Below are positions 1 through 5,253 of a stretch of 5,253 nt of DNA, piece after piece (the first letter of the stretch is position 1; the number at the start of each line of letters is the position of its first letter). The stretch is taken from positions 1 to 5,253 of the forward strand of contig JAQTNZ010000236.1 of NCBI GenBank assembly GCA_028713595.1, written 5' to 3'. The notes beneath the pieces were generated by a model. The model searched no databases. It saw only the letters and a list, made by a program, of their open reading frames with translations, and was not told the DNA's origin. Both the position numbers and the translations under genes were made by a program. Source of the DNA: Methylovulum sp. Lineage in GTDB: Bacteria > Pseudomonadota > Gammaproteobacteria > Methylococcales > Methylomonadaceae.

Positions 1-1424
1 TGGAAGTCGTGCCGGTTTTAAATAAGATTGATTTGCCTTCTGCCGAACCGGAGCGGGTGCAAACTGAGATTGAAGAAGTGATAGGCATTCCGGCGGACGA
101 GGCATTGATGATTAGCGCCAAGACGGGCTTAGGTGTCCGTGATGTGCTGGAGCAATTGGTGCTGAAAGTGCCGCCGCCGACGGGCAATATTGACGGGCCG
201 TTGCAGGCGTTGATTATTGATTCGTGGTTCGACAGTTATTTGGGCGTGGTGTCGCTGGTGCGGATCATGCACGGCAGCATCCGCCGGAAGCAAAAGATCA
301 CTATCATGTCTACGGGCAAATCGTTCTTGGCGGAAAAAGTCGGTGTCTTTACCCCTAAGCGTTTGGAAAGGGATGTCCTGAACACGGGCGAAGTGGGCTT
401 TTTGGTGGCGGGCATCAAGGACATTTTTGGTGCGCCGGTGGGTGACACCATCACCTGGACGGACAAACCGGCTACCGAGCAGCTAACTGGCTTCCATCGG
501 GTGCAGCCACGGGTCTTTGCCGGGCTGTATCCGGTCAGTTCCGACAATTACGAAGATTTGCGCGAAGCCTTGAACAAGCTCAATCTGAACGATGCAGCCT
601 TGCAGTTTGAGCCGGAAACCTCGCAAGCGCTGGGTTTTGGGTTTCGCTGCGGCTTTTTGGGCATGTTGCACATGGAGATTGTCCAAGAGCGCCTAGAGCG
701 TGAATACGATGTCGATTTGATTACCACCGCGCCAACGGTGATTTATGAGGTCATCACCCAAACCGGCGAGGTTCTGATGGTGGATAACCCCGCCAAATTG
801 CCCGATGGCGGTATTGTCAAGGAAGTTAGGGAGCCGATTATCCGCGCCAATATTTTGGTGCCGGAAGCCTATCTGGGCGGAGTCATCACGTTGTGCATTG
901 AAAAACGTGGCGTACAAAAAGACATGCAGTTTGCAGGTCGGCAAGTGTCGCTGCATTATGAAATGCCGCTCAGTGAGGTGGTGTTGGACTTTTTTGACCG
1001 CCTAAAATCAGTCAGCCGTGGTTTTGCCTCGTTTGATTATGAGTTCCTGCGCTTTCAGGTAGCCGATTTGATTAAGTTGGATGTGTTGATTAATAACGAA
1101 AAAGTCGATGCCTTGTCAATCATTGTCCATCGGGACTTAAGCAATAACCGTGGCCGGGATTTGGTCGAGAAAATGAAAGACCTTATCCCCCGGCAAATGT
1201 ACGAGGTGGCTATCCAAGCGGCGATAGGCTCAAAAGTCATCGCCCGCTCCACCGTCAAGACCTTGCGCAAAAACGTCACGGACAAATGTTATGGCGGCGA
1301 TATTAGCCGGAAGAAAAAACTGCTGGAAAAACAAAAAGCGGGAAAAAAACGCATGAAGCAAGTGGGCAGCATCGAAATACCACAGGAAGCCTTTTTGGCC
1401 GTGTTGCAACTTAATAAGGAATAA
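1..1424 (+). CDS. lepA: Elongation factor 4 (LepA/EF4), 5'-truncated by the window edge
   Basis: LepA is a ribosome-associated translational GTPase related to EF-G. It has been linked to back-translocation and to 30S subunit biogenesis. The reading frame is open from base 3 and encodes 473 visible residues; bases 1-2 end a preceding codon. The family is about 600 residues long, so roughly the first 125, including the G1-G3 motifs, lie outside the window. The GTG at base 9 is an internal valine codon and not a start. In visible numbering, the G4 motif NKID is at residues 7-10 and G5 SAK at 38-40. A beta-barrel domain follows, containing [19 protein letters not shown], then the EF-G-like domain with [17 protein letters not shown] near 209-225. 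The LepA-specific C-terminal domain includes [12 protein letters not shown] and a lysine-rich segment ending GKKRMKQVG. The 3' end is intact, with a TAA stop. It heads the operon and is followed by lepB. The identification rests on near-continuous similarity to the remembered E. coli protein. Confidence 0.97.
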   Translation, partial: EVVPVLNKIDLPSAEPERVQTEIEEVIGIPADEALMISAKTGLGVRDVLEQLVLKVPPPTGNIDGPLQALIIDSWFDSYLGVVSLVRIMHGSIRRKQKITIMSTGKSFLAEKVGVFTPKRLERDVLNTGEVGFLVAGIKDIFGAPVGDTITWTDKPATEQLTGFHRVQPRVFAGLYPVSSDNYEDLREALNKLNLNDAALQFEPETSQALGFGFRCGFLGMLHMEIVQERLEREYDVDLITTAPTVIYEVITQTGEVLMVDNPAKLPDGGIVKEVREPIIRANILVPEAYLGGVITLCIEKRGVQKDMQFAGRQVSLHYEMPLSEVVLDFFDRLKSVSRGFASFDYEFLRFQVADLIKLDVLINNEKVDALSIIVHRDLSNNRGRDLVEKMKDLIPRQMYEVAIQAAIGSKVIARSTVKTLRKNVTDKCYGGDISRKKKLLEKQKAGKKRMKQVGSIEIPQEAFLAVLQLNKE

Positions 1425-1464
1425 TCGCTCATTATTGCTTTCTAACTACAAAACCCAATTAAAT

Positions 1465-2247
1465 ATGATTGACTTTGATTTTTCGTTTTTTTTGTTAATA
1501 GGCACGGTGATAACGGGTGTCGTCTGGGGCGCTTATCTGCTGAGGCTCAAATCCCAAGGTCGGGTATTCAATGAGGCGGATGAGCCGATCGCGGTTGAGT
1601 ATGCCCGTTCTTTTTTTCCGATTCTGTTGATTGTCTTGCTGTTGCGCTCGTTTTTGGCAGAACCTTTCCGCATCCCTTCAGGTTCCATGATGCCAACGCT
1701 GCTGGTTGGTGATTTTATTTTGGTCAATAAATTTACTTACGGTATCCGTTTGCCGGTCATCAACACCAAGATTATCGAACTGAACGAACCTAATCGCGGT
1801 GATATTGTGGTGTTCCGTTATCCTAAAGACCCCACGATTGATTTCATCAAGCGTGTCATTGGTGTGCCCGGCGACAAGATCGCTTATGAAAACAAACGCC
1901 TGACCGTTAATGGTGAGCTGGTCAATCAAGTGCCGTTAGGGCGCTATCAAGGGGTCGGCCAAGGTGCGGATATGACGGGCGCACAACAGTTGTTGGAAAG
2001 TTTGGCGGGGGTTGATCATAGCATTTTAGTGCGTGACGGCATTGTATCTATGGAAGGGGTCTATGAAGTTCCCAAAGGCCACTATTTCGTGATGGGCGAT
2101 AACCGTGACAATAGCCATGACGGGCGTTATTGGGGGTTTGTGCCGGAAGAAAATTTAGTCGGTAAAGCCTTTTTCATCTGGATGAGCTGGGATTGGGAGC
2201 GTAGCGGTATCATAGGGTTTGATCGTCTGGGTACTGTTTTAAAATAA
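1465..2247 (+). CDS. lepB: Signal peptidase I (leader peptidase, family S26)
   Basis: LepB cleaves signal peptides from exported preproteins on the periplasmic face of the inner membrane, using a Ser-Lys dyad. With the ATG start the protein has 260 residues. Two hydrophobic segments are visible (about 6-26 and 49-64), separated by a polar, charged linker of about 20 residues, which fits the two-span topology. The catalytic serine is S74 in IPSGSMMPTL (codon 1684-1686). The general-base lysine is K129 in FIKRVIGVPGD (codon 1849-1851). The conserved box E is MGDNRDNSHDGRYWG. There are no cysteines, so the periplasmic disulfide of the E. coli enzyme is absent. I chose ATG 1465 because MIDFDF followed at once by a hydrophobic span resembles the usual LepB N-terminus. 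An in-frame TTG at 1435 would add 10 residues. Neither start has a well-spaced Shine-Dalgarno, so the start is uncertain. It lies 40 bases after lepA and is probably cotranscribed with it. Confidence 0.96.
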   Translation: MIDFDFSFFLLIGTVITGVVWGAYLLRLKSQGRVFNEADEPIAVEYARSFFPILLIVLLLRSFLAEPFRIPSGSMMPTLLVGDFILVNKFTYGIRLPVINTKIIELNEPNRGDIVVFRYPKDPTIDFIKRVIGVPGDKIAYENKRLTVNGELVNQVPLGRYQGVGQGADMTGAQQLLESLAGVDHSILVRDGIVSMEGVYEVPKGHYFVMGDNRDNSHDGRYWGFVPEENLVGKAFFIWMSWDWERSGIIGFDRLGTVLK

Positions 2248-2275
2248 GCCGTTTAGCATTTTTTAGTCAACCGTC

Positions 2276-2280
2276 TGGAG
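2276..2280 (+). promoter_or_regulatory. Ribosome binding site of the DUF4845 gene
   Basis: TGGAG lies eight bases before the ATG at 2289, a normal Shine-Dalgarno distance. It fixes the start of the small membrane protein and indicates independent ribosome loading after the lepB stop. Confidence 0.7.
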
Positions 2281-2288
2281 AAAAAACT

Positions 2289-2663
2289 ATGAAGACATTG
2301 GGCAAGAGTCAACAAGGCATGACATTCATATCATTGATTATGCTATTGGGCTTTATTGGCTCCATCGCCTTGCTGATTATGAAGATCGGGCCGATTTATA
2401 TGGATCATGGCAAGGTGTCCAGCGCTCTGGATAAGCTAAAAGCGATGGAAGGCATTGCCAGCCAGAGCGATTACCAAATCAGGGACAATCTGCGCAAACA
2501 ATTTAGCGTCAACTATGTCTCTGATGTCAAACCCGAAGATGTCCAAATCACCAAAAGCGGCGGTTATCTGAAAGTGACTATTGAATATGAAGTGGTGAAG
2601 CCCATTGTTGGCAATTTAAGCGTGTTGGTCGAATTTAACGATTCTTTTGAGGTGGGTGGCTAG
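2289..2663 (+). CDS. DUF4845 family single-span membrane protein
   Basis: This is a 124-residue protein of the kind found between lepB and rnc in many beta- and gammaproteobacteria and classed as DUF4845. Its function is unknown. The N-terminus is short and basic (MKTLGKSQQG), followed by one hydrophobic segment at about residues 11-32. A soluble domain follows with a helical stretch (KVSSALDKLKAMEG) and a beta-rich C-terminal half (GGYLKVTIEYEVVKPIVG). The sequence around Gly10 resembles a type IV prepilin cleavage site, QQG then MTFISLIML, but the +5 position is Ser, not the usual Glu. The soluble part would be periplasmic if the basic N-terminus stays inside. The ATG start is supported by TGGAG eight bases upstream. 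The gene lies 41 bases after lepB and its TAG stop shares a base with the GTG start of rnc, so it belongs to the same operon. The family call rests on position, length and N-terminal style. Confidence 0.85.
   Translation: MKTLGKSQQGMTFISLIMLLGFIGSIALLIMKIGPIYMDHGKVSSALDKLKAMEGIASQSDYQIRDNLRKQFSVNYVSDVKPEDVQITKSGGYLKVTIEYEVVKPIVGNLSVLVEFNDSFEVGG
2649..2654 (+). promoter_or_regulatory. Ribosome binding site deciding the GTG start of rnc
   Basis: GAGGTG lies inside the last codons of the DUF4845 gene, eight bases before the GTG at 2663. It supports this non-ATG start and places rnc initiation under the terminating upstream ribosome. Confidence 0.7.
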
Positions 2664-3346
2664 TGCTAAGAAAGCCGGAACTGTTGGGCAAAAAACTGGG
2701 GTTGACGTTCAACAACCCGCAGCTGTTTGCTTTGGCATTGACCCACCGTAGCGCGAGCGCCAAAAATAACGAGCGTCTGGAATTTTTGGGCGATGCCATC
2801 TTAGGTTTTGTGATCGCCCAAAAATTGTATGACCGTTTCCCTGAGGCCAGTGAAGGCACTTTAAGCCGCTTACGCGCCAGTTTGGTCAATGAGACCTCAT
2901 TGGCAGGGCTGGCGCGGCAACACCAACTAGGCGATTATCTGATGCTGGGGTCGGGGGAGCTGAAAAGCGGTGGTTTCCGGCGTGACTCGATTTTGTCGGA
3001 TGCGATGGAAGCGGTGATGGGTGCTTTGTTTAAAGATCAAGGTATAGTCGCTTGCCAGCTCTGGATAGAGCAGTTGTTTGCGGAAAAACTCGACAGCCTG
3101 TCCACCCATAGCGGCCAAAAAGACCCCAAGACCCAATTGCAGGAACTGATGCAGGCCAGAAAGCTGGACTTGCCCGATTACACCCTAATCAGCATGTCCG
3201 GTTTGTCGCATGAGCAAACCTTCACCGTAAAATGCACCATCCCTATTATCGGCGATGCGACTATTGGTGCGGGCATCACCCGCAAAAAAGCCGAACAAGC
3301 CGCCGCCGAACAAATGCTCGAATTATTAAATAAGGCTAATCAATGA
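2663..3346 (+). CDS. rnc: Ribonuclease III
   Basis: RNase III cleaves double-stranded RNA. It releases the 16S and 23S rRNA precursors and processes structured mRNAs as a homodimer. The protein has 227 residues, the normal length. The N-terminal nuclease domain carries the signature ERLEFLGDA at residues 37-45. The metal-binding residues E40, D44, D113 and E116 correspond to E41, D45, D114 and E117 of the E. coli enzyme. A double-stranded-RNA-binding domain spans about 154-223, from DPKTQLQELMQ to the terminal helix motif RKKAEQAAAEQML. The GTG start is chosen because GAGGTG lies eight bases upstream and MLRKPELLGKKLG aligns with the expected N-terminus. The start overlaps the preceding TAG by one base and the stop overlaps the era ATG by four, implying translational coupling. 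I see no structured leader of the kind that gives rnc autoregulation in E. coli. Confidence 0.97.
   Translation: MLRKPELLGKKLGLTFNNPQLFALALTHRSASAKNNERLEFLGDAILGFVIAQKLYDRFPEASEGTLSRLRASLVNETSLAGLARQHQLGDYLMLGSGELKSGGFRRDSILSDAMEAVMGALFKDQGIVACQLWIEQLFAEKLDSLSTHSGQKDPKTQLQELMQARKLDLPDYTLISMSGLSHEQTFTVKCTIPIIGDATIGAGITRKKAEQAAAEQMLELLNKANQ
3332..3335 (+). promoter_or_regulatory. Ribosome binding site of era
   Basis: AAGG lies within the last codons of rnc, seven bases before the era ATG. Together with the ATGA stop-start overlap it supports coupled translation of rnc and era. Confidence 0.6.
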
Positions 3347-4227
3347 AGTGTGGTTACGTTGCCCTGATCGGGCGGCCCAATGTCGGCAAATCAACGCTGA
3401 TGAATCATCTGCTGAAACAAAAAATCAGCATCACCTCCCGCAAACCGCAAACGACTCGCCATAGCATTTTAGGGATCAACACCAGTGAGGCGGGGCAGGC
3501 GATTTATGTCGATACGCCAGGGATGCACGACAACCAAAAACGGGCGTTGAACCGGCATTTAAACCGCACCGCTGAAACTACCCTGCTGGGCGTGGACGTG
3601 ATTGTCTGGCTGTTGGACGGTTTGTTCTGGCATGAATACGACGAGGTGATTTTTAAAAAGCTGCAACAAGCTGGTTTGCCGGTGATCTTGGCCGTCAACA
3701 AAATCGACAAATTGGCCGAAAAAGACGCTATTTTGGCTTTTTTTGCCGATGCCCAGCAACGTTTTCCGTTTGAGCATTTGGTGCCGATTTCCGCCCTCAA
3801 GCGCACTAACTTGGATTTGCTGGAAGGCCTGATTATGGACATGCTGCCGACCCGTGACTGGATTTACCCCGAAGACCAGATCACCGACCGTCCTGAGCGG
3901 TTCTTGGTGGCGGAAATTATCCGTGAAAAATTGACCCGGCGTTTAGGGGCGGAATTGCCCTATGTGATGACCGTGGAAATCGAACGTTACGAAGAAAATC
4001 CTGAAATTACCAAAATCTACGCCATCATTTGGGTGGAGAAAGCCTCACAAAAAAATATCGTCATCGGCAAAGACGGCGACATGCTAAAAAATGTCGGTAC
4101 CGATGCCAGGCACGACATTGAAAGGCTGATCGACCAAAAAGTCTACTTGCAACTGTGGGTGAAAGTGAAATCCGGTTGGTCGGATAATGAGCGGGCTTTG
4201 CAAAGCCTAGGCTTTAATGACGGCTAA
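3343..4227 (+). CDS. era: GTPase Era (ribosome assembly factor)
   Basis: Era is an essential GTPase that binds the 3' end of 16S rRNA and helps mature the 30S subunit at the inner face of the membrane. The protein has 294 residues, close to the usual 300. All G motifs are present: G1 GRPNVGKS at 10-17, G2 in the QTTRH segment at 36-40, G3 DTPG at 57-60, G4 NKID at 119-122 and G5 SAL at 150-152. The C-terminal KH RNA-binding domain covers about 200-283, with the GxxG loop in IGKDGDMLKNVG at 241-252. The ATG overlaps the rnc stop as ATGA, and AAGG seven bases upstream supports it. The N-terminus is a few residues shorter than in E. coli, but the G domain is complete. Pairing with rnc and recO is the classical arrangement and links rRNA cutting with 30S assembly. 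Confidence 0.98.
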   Translation: MKCGYVALIGRPNVGKSTLMNHLLKQKISITSRKPQTTRHSILGINTSEAGQAIYVDTPGMHDNQKRALNRHLNRTAETTLLGVDVIVWLLDGLFWHEYDEVIFKKLQQAGLPVILAVNKIDKLAEKDAILAFFADAQQRFPFEHLVPISALKRTNLDLLEGLIMDMLPTRDWIYPEDQITDRPERFLVAEIIREKLTRRLGAELPYVMTVEIERYEENPEITKIYAIIWVEKASQKNIVIGKDGDMLKNVGTDARHDIERLIDQKVYLQLWVKVKSGWSDNERALQSLGFNDG

Positions 4228-4933
4228 AACGGCCTGCTTAACCCCCGCCTTTGTCTTGCAACAACAACACTACCGCGAAACCAGCCTGCTCTTACAAGTG
4301 TTGACCCGTGATGAGGGCAGGGTGGCGGTGTTGGCTAAGGGGGTCAGAAAACCCAAATCCAAAACCGCCGCCTTGCTCCAGCCTTTTCTGCCTTTAAACA
4401 TCGCCTATAGCGGCAAAACCGGGCTAAACATCCTCACCCACGTCGAAGCCGTGCCACCCTTATTGGCGTTGCAGGGCTTGCCGTTGTACTGTGGCTTTTA
4501 TCTCAACGAATTGCTGTGCCGTTTTTTGTATCCGCACGACCCGCACCCCGATGTCTTTGCCACCTACCGGCAATGCCTGGATAGCTTGGCCGAACATAAA
4601 GCCATTGAAGCGGCTTTGCGCCGTTTTGAAATCGGATTGCTCGGCCATGTCGGTTATGGGATTGATTTTGAACATGAGGCACCCGGCGGGCAAGCGGTTA
4701 AGCCGCACACCCGCTATGGGTTTAAGGCGGGGGTGGGCCTGGTCGCCGATGTTGACGGGCCGGTGTCAGGGTTGACCTTACAGGCCCTCAACGCGGGTGA
4801 TTTTAGCCAGCCGCAGGTGTTGGCGGAAGCCAAGCTGTTAATGCGCGTGGTGATTGACAGTTGTTTGCAAGGGCAACCGCTTAAAAGCCGTGCGGTTATC
4901 CAGCAAATTATCAGCAGCGATGTCTATGGATAA
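4217..4933 (+). CDS. recO: DNA repair protein RecO
   Basis: RecO works with RecF and RecR to load RecA onto SSB-coated single-stranded DNA during gap repair, and it also anneals DNA strands. The protein has 238 residues, close to the 242 of E. coli. The N-terminal OB-fold covers about 1-80, with the family-typical YRETSLLLQVLTRDEGRVAV (19-38) followed by the basic AKGVRKPKSK (40-49) that probably contacts DNA. The C-terminal helical domain includes YCGFYLNELLCRFL (91-104) and LRRFEIGLLGHVGYGIDFE (134-152). LKSRAVIQQII near the C-terminus matches the conserved ending of the family. The start lies 11 bases inside the end of era, with only a weak purine stretch before it, so translation is probably coupled to era. 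No Shine-Dalgarno-supported alternative start was seen. It is the last gene of the packed block. Confidence 0.95.
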   Translation: MTAKTACLTPAFVLQQQHYRETSLLLQVLTRDEGRVAVLAKGVRKPKSKTAALLQPFLPLNIAYSGKTGLNILTHVEAVPPLLALQGLPLYCGFYLNELLCRFLYPHDPHPDVFATYRQCLDSLAEHKAIEAALRRFEIGLLGHVGYGIDFEHEAPGGQAVKPHTRYGFKAGVGLVADVDGPVSGLTLQALNAGDFSQPQVLAEAKLLMRVVIDSCLQGQPLKSRAVIQQIISSDVYG

Positions 4934-4944
4934 TATCCTACTGC

Positions 4945-4973
4945 TTTACTATGGAATTAAATAGGACTAAAAT
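4945..4973 (+). promoter_or_regulatory. Probable sigma-70-type promoter of the Rrf2 regulator gene
   Basis: A TTTACT box at 4945-4950 matches four of six consensus -35 bases. It is followed by exactly 17 bases and then TAAAAT at 4968-4973, which matches five of six -10 bases. Transcription would start near 4980, about 18 bases before the ATG at 4998. The -10 box occupies the centre of a perfect inverted repeat, so a protein bound there would exclude RNA polymerase. The promoter is inferred from consensus matching only. Confidence 0.6.
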
Positions 4974-4982
4974 AGTCCTATT
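4960..4982. promoter_or_regulatory. Inverted-repeat operator, IscR/Rrf2 type 1-like
   Basis: Two perfect 10-base arms, AATAGGACTA and TAGTCCTATT, flank a three-base AAA centre. The inner 13 bases (4965-4977) fit the core GACTRwwwYAGTC of the type 1 site bound by [2Fe-2S] IscR in E. coli. The outer bases differ from that consensus, so the site is related but not identical. It overlaps the proposed -10 box and lies 15 bases before the start of an Rrf2 gene, so autoregulation is the likely role. It is unlikely to be a terminator because no T-run follows and the stem is AT-rich. Confidence 0.72.
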
Positions 4983-4985
4983 GAT

Positions 4986-4991
4986 AAGGGG
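4986..4991 (+). promoter_or_regulatory. Ribosome binding site of the Rrf2 regulator gene
   Basis: AAGGGG lies six bases before the ATG at 4998. It is the strongest Shine-Dalgarno match before any complete start in the window and fixes the start of the regulator. Confidence 0.75.
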
Positions 4992-4997
4992 CGGTCT

Positions 4998-5253
4998 ATG
5001 TTACGGTTGAGCAAATTAACTGATTATGCCACGGTGATCTTAAGCGTTATGGCGCGGGATACAGGCCATACCATCACCGCGATGGAAATGTCCACGTTGA
5101 CCGGCATTGCCTTGCCGACCGTGAGCAAGATCTTGAAAGCCTTGGTGAACGCCAAAGTGCTGATGTCCACACGCGGTGCCAAAGGCGGTTACGCTTTGGC
5201 GCGGGCACCTGAATACATTTCGGTGGCGGCAATCATCTGCGCCTTGGAAGGGC
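4998..5253 (+). CDS. Rrf2-family regulator, SUF iron-sulfur assembly type, 3'-truncated
   Basis: The first 85 codons of an Rrf2-family transcription factor are present, and the frame is still open at the window edge. The family is usually 130-165 residues. The N-terminus MLRLSKLTDYATVIL matches the SUF-system regulator subgroup (the type next to sufBCD in Xanthomonas and relatives) better than IscR or NsrR. The helix-turn-helix lies at about 27-48 (AMEMSTLTGIALPTVSKILK). The wing is RGAKGGYALARAPEYISV at about 59-76. The cysteines that would hold the iron-sulfur cluster lie beyond the window, so cluster binding cannot be confirmed. The start is set by AAGGGG six bases upstream. An IscR-like palindrome over the promoter suggests it represses itself, and by family habit a suf operon may follow, but that is out of view. 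A divergent IscR-like protein is the main alternative. Confidence 0.9.
   Translation, partial: MLRLSKLTDYATVILSVMARDTGHTITAMEMSTLTGIALPTVSKILKALVNAKVLMSTRGAKGGYALARAPEYISVAAIICALEG

Noticed and set aside
805..1005. Open frame of 66 codons on the + strand inside lepA
   Set aside because: It lies wholly within the conserved lepA frame, its product resembles no family I know, and it has no ribosome binding site of note.
1311..1350. A-rich runs in lepA (six A at 1314-1319 and seven A at 1343-1349) resembling slippery frameshift sites
   Set aside because: They encode the conserved lysines of the LepA C-terminal tail, the zero frame continues to a normal C-terminus, and no downstream stimulatory structure or useful alternative frame was seen.
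2219..2245. Possible internal promoter at the end of lepB: TTGATC, 15-base spacer, TAAAAT
   Set aside because: The -35 match is weak and the spacing is short. It overlaps the lepB coding end and stop, so it may be chance. It is too weak to annotate without transcript data.
2259..2286. T-run at 2259-2264 and A-run at 2281-2286 that could pair as a hairpin around the DUF4845 ribosome binding site
   Set aside because: Only six A-U pairs with no GC would form and the stem cannot be extended on either side, so it is unlikely to be a stable switch or a terminator.
3504..3842. Antisense open frame of 112 codons opposite era
   Set aside because: The era protein is conserved throughout and the antisense product looks like a reverse-frame shadow without a recognisable domain.
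4491..4775. Open frame of 94 codons on the + strand inside recO
   Set aside because: It is a shadow of recO, which is well supported in the other frame; no independent start signal is seen.
4960..4982. The inverted repeat after recO as an intrinsic terminator
   Set aside because: No T-tract follows the repeat, the stem is AT-rich, and its core matches an Rrf2 operator overlapping a promoter, which explains it better.

Overview
The window is a stretch of a conserved gammaproteobacterial housekeeping operon, all on the + strand, followed by the start of an iron-sulfur regulator gene. The order is lepA (5' end cut off by the window edge), lepB, a small DUF4845-type membrane protein, rnc, era and recO. 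After a 64-base gap comes the first 85 codons of an Rrf2-family transcription factor, which runs off the right edge. The lepA-lepB-DUF4845-rnc-era-recO order and the protein sequences point to a gammaproteobacterium with mid-range GC. A methanotroph-like lineage (Methylococcales) or a relative is plausible, but this is an impression from protein style and not a firm assignment.

Positions 1-2247 hold the translation factor LepA/EF4 and signal peptidase I, separated by about 40 bases. After a 41-base gap, positions 2289-4933 form a tightly packed block. The DUF4845 gene and rnc share one base (TAGTG), rnc and era share four (ATGA), and era and recO share eleven. This packing suggests one transcript with coupled translation. 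The products act on translation and ribosome assembly (LepA, RNase III, Era), protein export (LepB) and recombinational repair (RecO). The DUF4845 protein is a short single-span membrane protein of unknown role.

Positions 4934-4997 are the only clearly regulatory stretch. They hold a sigma-70-like promoter (TTTACT, 17-base spacer, TAAAAT) whose -10 box lies in the middle of a perfect 10-bp inverted repeat. The repeat centre matches the core of the IscR type 1 binding motif, GACTRwwwYAGTC. It sits directly upstream of a gene for an Rrf2 protein resembling the SUF-system regulator, so autorepression by iron-sulfur status is the natural reading. In many gammaproteobacteria recO is followed by pdxJ; here it is followed by this regulator, so a conserved gene neighbourhood appears to end at position 4933.

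I see no RNA genes, mobile elements, CRISPR arrays or convincing intrinsic terminators. Apart from the operator and the pilin-like N-terminus of the DUF4845 protein, the window looks ordinary.
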